In this document: in pieces, positions 6,938-9,849 of the stretch | How the letters are laid out: the number at the start of each line of letters is the position of its first letter | How positions within the stretch are numbered: the stretch's first letter is position 1 | Source of the DNA: JAPUDQ01 sp964538665 | GTDB taxonomy: Bacteria; Patescibacteriota; Saccharimonadia; Saccharimonadales; Saccharimonadaceae | Assembly (NCBI GenBank): GCA_964538665.1 | Contig: CAZIEB010000025.1 | Location: 1-9,849 of the forward strand | DNA length: 9,849 nucleotides | Direction of reading: 5' to 3' | Position numbers and translations under genes: made by a program | Notes under the pieces: model-generated | Seen by the model: only the letters and a program-made list of their open reading frames with translations | Told to the model about the DNA's origin: nothing | Databases searched by the model: none

Positions 6938-7006
6938 GACGAAGTAGAGCCCACGGCGAGCAATCGCCAGCGCCGCTCCTTTGTCGGTGCGGGCTCTCTT
7001 CATGTC
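6938..7006 (+). ncRNA. Compact three-way-junction RNA structure (structured RNA or complex terminator)
   Basis: A closing stem is built from GAC-GAAG-AGAGCCC (6938-6952, one bulged base) with GGGCTCT-CTTC-GTC (6991-7006, a two-base bulge), about 14 pairs. Inside are two further hairpins separated by one base. GGCGA/TCGCC (6955-6968) is closed by a GCAA GNRA tetraloop. GCGCCG/CGGTGC (6970-6990) has a 9-base loop, CTCCTTTGT. The GNRA loop and the one G-U pair exist only on + strand RNA, arguing for that strand. A T5 tract (7012-7016) follows the base of the stem, so it may end the 86-residue gene's transcript. The loop CTCCTTT is complementary to AAAGGAG Shine-Dalgarno sequences. No known RNA family is recognised. 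Chance folding of GC-rich DNA is unlikely but possible. Confidence 0.45.
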
Positions 7007-7029
7007 TAGAATTTTTCAGGTAAGTGGTC

Positions 7030-7035
7030 CATAAT
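7030..7035 (+). promoter_or_regulatory. -10-like hexamer directly before the thioredoxin-like gene
   Basis: CATAAT at 7030-7035 lies 8 bases before the ATG at 7044. No good -35 is seen. If used, transcription would begin at or next to the start codon, and no convincing ribosome site exists in between (AGAGTGCA). Confidence 0.3.
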
Positions 7036-7043
7036 AGAGTGCA

Positions 7044-7304
7044 ATGAAAACGTTTGTGGTGTACAAAGACGAGAGTGATCATGCGCGGGCGGTGATTACA
7101 TTTTTGGATGATTTTCGTCGTCAGACTGGCCGAATTATAGAGTCGGTTGATCCTGAGACCCGTGAAGGGGCTTCGTTGTGCCGGACCTATGATATCGTAG
7201 AGTACCCTAGTGTCGTCGCTCTTGACGACAGTGGTGTGTTGCTACACCTATGGAGAGGCTTGCCGCTGCCGACGATCAGTGAGGTAAGTTATTATGCTTC
7301 ATAA
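7044..7304 (+). CDS. Thioredoxin-fold protein without the CxxC active site
   Basis: An 86-residue thioredoxin-like protein. The first strand MKTFVVYK leads where CxxC should be, but reads DESDHAR. A helix follows (VITFLDDFRRQTG), then an IIESVDPETREG strand/turn, CRTYDIVEYPSVVALDD and the WRGLP end. The YPS with Pro55 sits where the cis-proline of thioredoxins lies, and the D-G-hairpin and W-G pattern are typical. The only cysteine is C46, in the helix before the cis-Pro, not in the active site. It has no signal peptide. Its last 11 bases overlap the VKOR gene, so the two are co-translated and probably linked in function, perhaps as a chaperone, adaptor or regulator rather than an oxidoreductase (inference). 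Family membership is assigned by pattern, not by search. Confidence 0.7.
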   Translation: MKTFVVYKDESDHARAVITFLDDFRRQTGRIIESVDPETREGASLCRTYDIVEYPSVVALDDSGVLLHLWRGLPLPTISEVSYYAS

Positions 7305-7926
7305 GATTCGAGAATATTTCACGCACGAAGAAAAAAAACTGCGTGATGACCGATGGATATTTGCGAGTATGCTTGTCGGGGCTATCGCGAGCCTCGTCGC
7401 GTCGTTTGTACTCAGCGTCGAGGCGGTAGAGCTGGCACGCAACCCCGATGCCGTACTTAGCTGCAGCATCAATGCCGTACTCAACTGCGCAACGGTTGGG
7501 CTCCACCCGAGCGCGTCACTCTGGGGGTTTCCAAATAGCTTTTTGGGACTTATAGCTGAACCCGTGGTCATCACAGTTGCGATAGCAGGGCTGGCTGGTG
7601 TCAAATTTCCGCGACTATTTATGTTTGTCGCGCAGATTTGTTATACACTTGGCTTTGTCTTTGCAATGTATCTCTTCTACATGAGCTACTTTGTCATCCA
7701 AGCGCTGTGTCCGTGGTGCCTCGTCGTGACCGCGACGACGACGTTTGTGTGGTTTGCGATTACACGCTACAACATTCGTGAAAACAACTTGTACTTATCT
7801 AAAGATGCATCACACAAGTTGCAAAAGTTTGTCGAAAAGGATTATGACAAACTTATATTGTTTAGTATCGTCACCTTGCTTATCGTTGCTATATTGCTCA
7901 AATACGGTAGCGCATTGTTCACATAA
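7294..7926 (+). CDS. VKOR-family membrane disulfide-forming protein
   Basis: A 210-residue integral membrane protein of the bacterial vitamin K epoxide reductase family. It passes electrons from periplasmic DsbA-like thioredoxins to quinone and so drives disulfide-bond formation. The loop cysteines C57 and C65 (LSCSINAVLNCATVG) have the conserved 8-residue spacing, and the quinone-side CPWC is at C139/C142. Four core membrane segments are near residues 20-40, 83-103, 108-135 and 143-159. A further hydrophobic segment at about 187-208 follows a charged stretch. There is no fused thioredoxin domain, so a DsbA partner must be elsewhere or extracellular. The ATG at 7294 overlaps the upstream gene by 11 bases, with GAGGT (7281-7285) 8 bases upstream inside it, implying translational coupling. 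The DUF1295 gene starts 18 bases after it. Confidence 0.92.
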   Translation: MLHKIREYFTHEEKKLRDDRWIFASMLVGAIASLVASFVLSVEAVELARNPDAVLSCSINAVLNCATVGLHPSASLWGFPNSFLGLIAEPVVITVAIAGLAGVKFPRLFMFVAQICYTLGFVFAMYLFYMSYFVIQALCPWCLVVTATTTFVWFAITRYNIRENNLYLSKDASHKLQKFVEKDYDKLILFSIVTLLIVAILLKYGSALFT

Positions 7927-7944
7927 AAAGAGGCAGGAGGAGCT

Positions 7945-8733
7945 ATGGATGCGGTCGGGACATTTGTACTTGCGGTAGTGCTGTCTGTGGGGTTTATGAG
8001 CGGCGTGTTTGCCGTGGGACGGCAACTACGACGGTTTGATATCATCGATGCGGCGTGGGGATTTGTATTTATTGTCATAGCGTTCGGGGCACTGCTCGCA
8101 CACACACTCATGGATGGTCAAGATATCACGTGGGCACAGTTTGCCGTTATCGGCACAGTGACGGTGTGGGGCGCCCGACTGGCGACACATATAGGACATA
8201 GAGTTGCAAAAACAACTCAAGAAGATCCACGCTACACAAATATTCGCTCAAAATGGGCGTCAAATACTGATGCGATGGTATTTTGGCGGATCTACATGGT
8301 CCAAGCCTTGCTCGCGGTGCTGGTGTCGACGCCGGTGCTGGTGGTAATGATGTCGACGGAGGTGCTGTTGCCGATGTTTGTCGTGCTTGGGCTGCTCGTT
8401 TGGGCGGTTGGATTTGTGATAGAGAGTGTCGCTGATCTAGAACTGGATGCGTTTGTCGATCGGCATCCTGGTAAGCTTATGACAATCGGGCTATGGAAAT
8501 ATTCGCGTCATCCGAATTATTTTGGCGAAATAGTCCAGTGGTGGGGCATTGGGCTGATGTCACTAAGTGTCGTGCATGGGTGGGTAGGGCTTATCGGGCC
8601 GCTTGTGCTGACGTTTTTGCTACTATTTGTTTCGGGAATTCCTCCGACAGAACGACGACTATCTCGCAAAGAGGGCTGGGGTGCATACAAAATTCGTACT
8701 AGCGCGCTGCTACCGCTACCGCCCAAGAAATAG
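7945..8733 (+). CDS. DUF1295 / steroid-5-alpha-reductase-like membrane protein
   Basis: A 262-residue multi-pass membrane protein of the DUF1295 family, whose fold is related to steroid 5-alpha-reductases and isoprenylcysteine methyltransferases. The substrate is unknown. The diagnostic motif GLWKYSRHPNYFGE (residues 182-195) is present, and IPPTERRLSRKEGWGAYK near the C terminus also fits. Hydrophobic segments lie near residues 4-24, 35-53, 62-82, 112-133, 138-160 and 200-232. The ATG at 7945 has a strong AGGAGG (7935-7940). It lies 18 bases after VKOR with no terminator between, so it is probably in the same operon. Roles as a lipid or quinone-like reductase acting beside the quinone-linked VKOR are possible but inferred. 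Confidence 0.88.
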   Translation: MDAVGTFVLAVVLSVGFMSGVFAVGRQLRRFDIIDAAWGFVFIVIAFGALLAHTLMDGQDITWAQFAVIGTVTVWGARLATHIGHRVAKTTQEDPRYTNIRSKWASNTDAMVFWRIYMVQALLAVLVSTPVLVVMMSTEVLLPMFVVLGLLVWAVGFVIESVADLELDAFVDRHPGKLMTIGLWKYSRHPNYFGEIVQWWGIGLMSLSVVHGWVGLIGPLVLTFLLLFVSGIPPTERRLSRKEGWGAYKIRTSALLPLPPKK

Positions 8734-8772
8734 CATATCCGCTTTGCATATTTTGGCTATGCGGGGTATGCT
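8732..8772 (+). repeat. Inverted repeat spanning the DoxX-type gene promoter
   Basis: AGCATATCCGC (8732-8742) pairs with GCGGGGTATGCT (8761-8772) in 11 pairs with one bulged G and one G-T. The left arm begins in the stop codon of the DUF1295 gene, the right arm ends in the -10 box, and the -35 box lies in the 18-base loop. It may be an operator palindrome or a weak terminator for the upstream gene. No T-tract follows. Confidence 0.4.
8744..8772 (+). promoter_or_regulatory. Promoter of the DoxX-type gene
   Basis: TTGCAT (8744-8749) and TATGCT (8767-8772) are exactly 17 bases apart. The start would be near 8779, leaving a leader of about 23 bases that contains GGAGGG (8791-8796). Confidence 0.55.
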
Positions 8773-8801
8773 AAATCTAAATTTATTGAGGGAGGGCAAC
8801 G

Positions 8802-9305
8802 ATGGCAAAAAATTCTAACTACGCACACGCATGGAAGGCGCTGGCGGTGACACGTATCGCGCTTGGGTTCTTGTTTCTGTGGGCGTTTTTCGACAAACTG
8901 TTCGGGCTTGGGTTTGCAACCGCAGCGGAGCGAGCATGGGTATCTGGCGGGTCACCTACCACTGGATTCCTCAAAATGGGAGTAAATCCCGACAGTCCTT
9001 TTGCGGCGACATTCAATAGTCTTGCTGGGCAAGCGTGGGTTGATTGGCTATTCATGCTTGGCTTGCTAGGTGTCGGTCTAGCGCTCGTTCTCGGTATTGG
9101 GTTGCGGATTGCAGCGCTTGCTGGCTCTATCATTATGTTACTCATGTGGGCAGCGCTCATACCGCTTGAGAACAACCCGGTCATTGATGACCACATCATC
9201 TATGCGCTCGTGCTGTGGGTCGTGGCGTTTGGTCGTCGAGAGTGGAGTCTCACTAACTGGTGGCTCGGACAGAAATTTGTAAAGAAAAATAGCTGGCTCT
9301 GGTAG
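8802..9305 (+). CDS. DoxX/DoxD-family membrane protein
   Basis: A 167-residue four-helix membrane protein of the DoxX/DoxD type, named after the small subunit of archaeal thiosulfate:quinone oxidoreductase. Most bacterial members have no defined reaction. Membrane segments are near residues 12-30, 79-98, 102-121 and 128-143. Family-like features are FFDKLFGLGF after the first helix, the G-rich second helix (GLLGVGLALVLGIGLR), NPVIDDHIIYALVL at the last helix, and a Trp-rich C terminus (SLTNWWLG; NSWLW). The long loop at about 35-75 is presumably extracytoplasmic. The ATG at 8802 follows GGAGGG with a 5-base gap. It follows the VKOR/DUF1295 genes but has its own promoter. The shared theme of membrane redox/quinone chemistry is suggestive only. 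Confidence 0.85.
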   Translation: MAKNSNYAHAWKALAVTRIALGFLFLWAFFDKLFGLGFATAAERAWVSGGSPTTGFLKMGVNPDSPFAATFNSLAGQAWVDWLFMLGLLGVGLALVLGIGLRIAALAGSIIMLLMWAALIPLENNPVIDDHIIYALVLWVVAFGRREWSLTNWWLGQKFVKKNSWLW

Positions 9306-9340
9306 ATTCGCGTTTAAGATCTCGAATTGTGCAAAAGGTA

Positions 9341-9346
9341 TATACT
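9341..9346 (+). promoter_or_regulatory. -10 hexamer directly before the 107-residue gene
   Basis: TATACT (9341-9346) ends 7 bases before the ATG at 9354, so transcription would begin at the start codon itself. No ribosome site lies in between. AAAAGG at 9333-9338 is too far and would be upstream of the transcript. The -35 region (GATCTC at 17-base spacing) is poor. Confidence 0.4.
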
Positions 9347-9353
9347 TATTTAC

Positions 9354-9677
9354 ATGACAGAACATGAACAAACTCCACACAAAATAGGCGAGATAGTCGA
9401 CAATAACATTTCGGCAGAAGATTTTCGTGATCTAGTCGAGAAAGAACCGTCGGATTTCAAACGATTTTTGGTGGGAATATATGAGCAGTATCTTTCTCGA
9501 GGCGAATATCTGAGAAAAGTTTTGCCCCAAGAGATTTCTCCAAAAGAAGCAATACTTCATACCGAAACTCGTCTATTATCGAGCAAATCTCCAGAAGATG
9601 TTGAACAAATCATCGTCGACATATGGAACCGATACAAGCAGGCAGAAGAAGATACTCAGTCTCAACAGGCAGCCTAA
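9354..9677 (+). CDS. Hypothetical charged, helical protein, 107 residues
   Basis: I do not recognise a family. The ATG at 9354 (MTEHEQTPHK) is chosen over an in-frame TTG at 9327 because the -10 box at 9341-9346 lies between them. The protein is rich in Glu, Asp, Lys and Arg, has no cysteine, signal peptide or membrane segment, and looks largely helical (SAEDFRDLVEKEPSDFKRFL; SPEDVEQIIVDIWNRYKQ). It ends with a polar tail (EEDTQSQQAA). Codon use is protein-like and the reading frame has good helix periodicity. No terminator is seen between it and the DoxX-type gene or after it. A soluble DNA- or protein-binding helper is possible, but nothing in the sequence proves one. Confidence 0.7.
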   Translation: MTEHEQTPHKIGEIVDNNISAEDFRDLVEKEPSDFKRFLVGIYEQYLSRGEYLRKVLPQEISPKEAILHTETRLLSSKSPEDVEQIIVDIWNRYKQAEEDTQSQQAA

Positions 9678-9849
9678 TATAACAGTAGTAATACTATGTC
9701 TTTTGTGATACCATTATCGATGAACGGTGCTCGAGTGGTTATCAGCCACAAACCTATGATTATGTAGGTGCATCGCGGGAAGAACGCATCAGCTAGTAGA
9801 CCCCGCCGGTATCGGCACGACAGACCGAACAAATAAGTGCTAAAAAGAA
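9678..9849. other. No clear gene; several small hairpins at the window end
   Basis: No convincing coding region starts here. A 23-codon ATG frame (9696-9767) has no ribosome site. Local pairing includes GTGG/CCAC around 9735-9749, ACCTAT/GTAGGT around 9752-9769 and GCCG/CGGC near 9805-9816, which suggests a leader or start of a structured RNA running off the window. A D-arm-like string, GCTCGAGTGGTTATCAGC, occurs, but no T-arm or 7-base anticodon loop completes a tRNA. Confidence 0.25.

Noticed and set aside
6848..7003. - strand ORF starting at an ATG at 7003 (about 50 codons, MKRARTDKGAALAIARRG at its start)
   Set aside because: It has no ribosome site or clear promoter and overlaps the end of the 86-residue gene. 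The base pairing of the three-way junction explains the GC-rich region better. Kept in mind if the junction fails covariation.
9689..9796. Protein-like + strand frame reading TIIDERCSSGYQPQTYDY
   Set aside because: No start codon after the preceding stop and two stops directly after. Probably chance.
9728..9800. tRNA gene suggested by GCTCGAGTGGTTATCAGC
   Set aside because: No TTCGA-type T-arm, no 7-base acceptor pairing and no 7-base anticodon loop in the right place.
1..9849. CRISPR array, insertion sequence, prophage or toxin-antitoxin signs
   Set aside because: No spaced repeat series, transposase, integrase, terminal inverted repeats or toxin-like pair seen. Gene content is mainly housekeeping.

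Overview
This 9.85 kb window looks like a compact bacterial chromosome segment. I suspect a Candidate Phyla Radiation genome, probably Saccharibacteria (TM7). The basis is an impression of the FtsZ/FtsA sequences, the nrdR plus B12-dependent nrdJ arrangement, very short intergenic gaps and small hypothetical proteins. This is inference and was not tested. The recognised genes contain no in-frame TGA and stop only at TAA or TAG, so the standard code is in use and the UGA-to-Gly recoding of some related lineages is not supported.

Layout. (1) 1-2514 is a cell-division block: ftsA, cut at its 5' end by the window edge, then ftsZ behind its own sigma70-type promoter, with two 14-base direct repeats exactly 31 bp apart. 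(2) 2515-3101 is gene-poor on the + strand. On the - strand it holds a self-contained small transcription unit: a near-consensus promoter, a leader with a hairpin, a near-perfect Shine-Dalgarno, a 29-residue membrane miniprotein, and a terminator shared back to back with ftsZ. The same gap carries a promoter for nrdR overlapped by two NrdR-box-like palindromes 32 bp apart. (3) 3102-6525 is the deoxyribonucleotide block: nrdR (repressor), nrdJ (adenosylcobalamin-dependent class II ribonucleotide reductase), then a rho-independent terminator. (4) 6526-7043 holds an unrecognised 86-residue ORF with its own promoter, followed by a compact predicted three-way-junction RNA structure with a GNRA tetraloop and a loop complementary to Shine-Dalgarno sequences. 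(5) 7044-9305 is a membrane/redox block: a thioredoxin-fold protein lacking CxxC overlaps a VKOR-type disulfide-forming protein, followed 18 bases later by a DUF1295-type membrane protein and, from its own promoter, a DoxX/DoxD-type membrane protein. (6) 9354-9677 encodes an unrecognised 107-residue charged, helical protein with features of a leaderless start. The last 170 bases show no convincing gene.

How it works together. FtsA tethers FtsZ filaments to the membrane for division. NrdR senses ATP/dATP and probably represses its own operon, so dNTP supply by NrdJ follows demand. VKOR would feed extracytoplasmic disulfide formation. The most interesting candidates for new biology are the - strand miniprotein unit, the three-way-junction RNA element, the repeat pair at the ftsZ promoter and the redox-dead thioredoxin coupled to VKOR.
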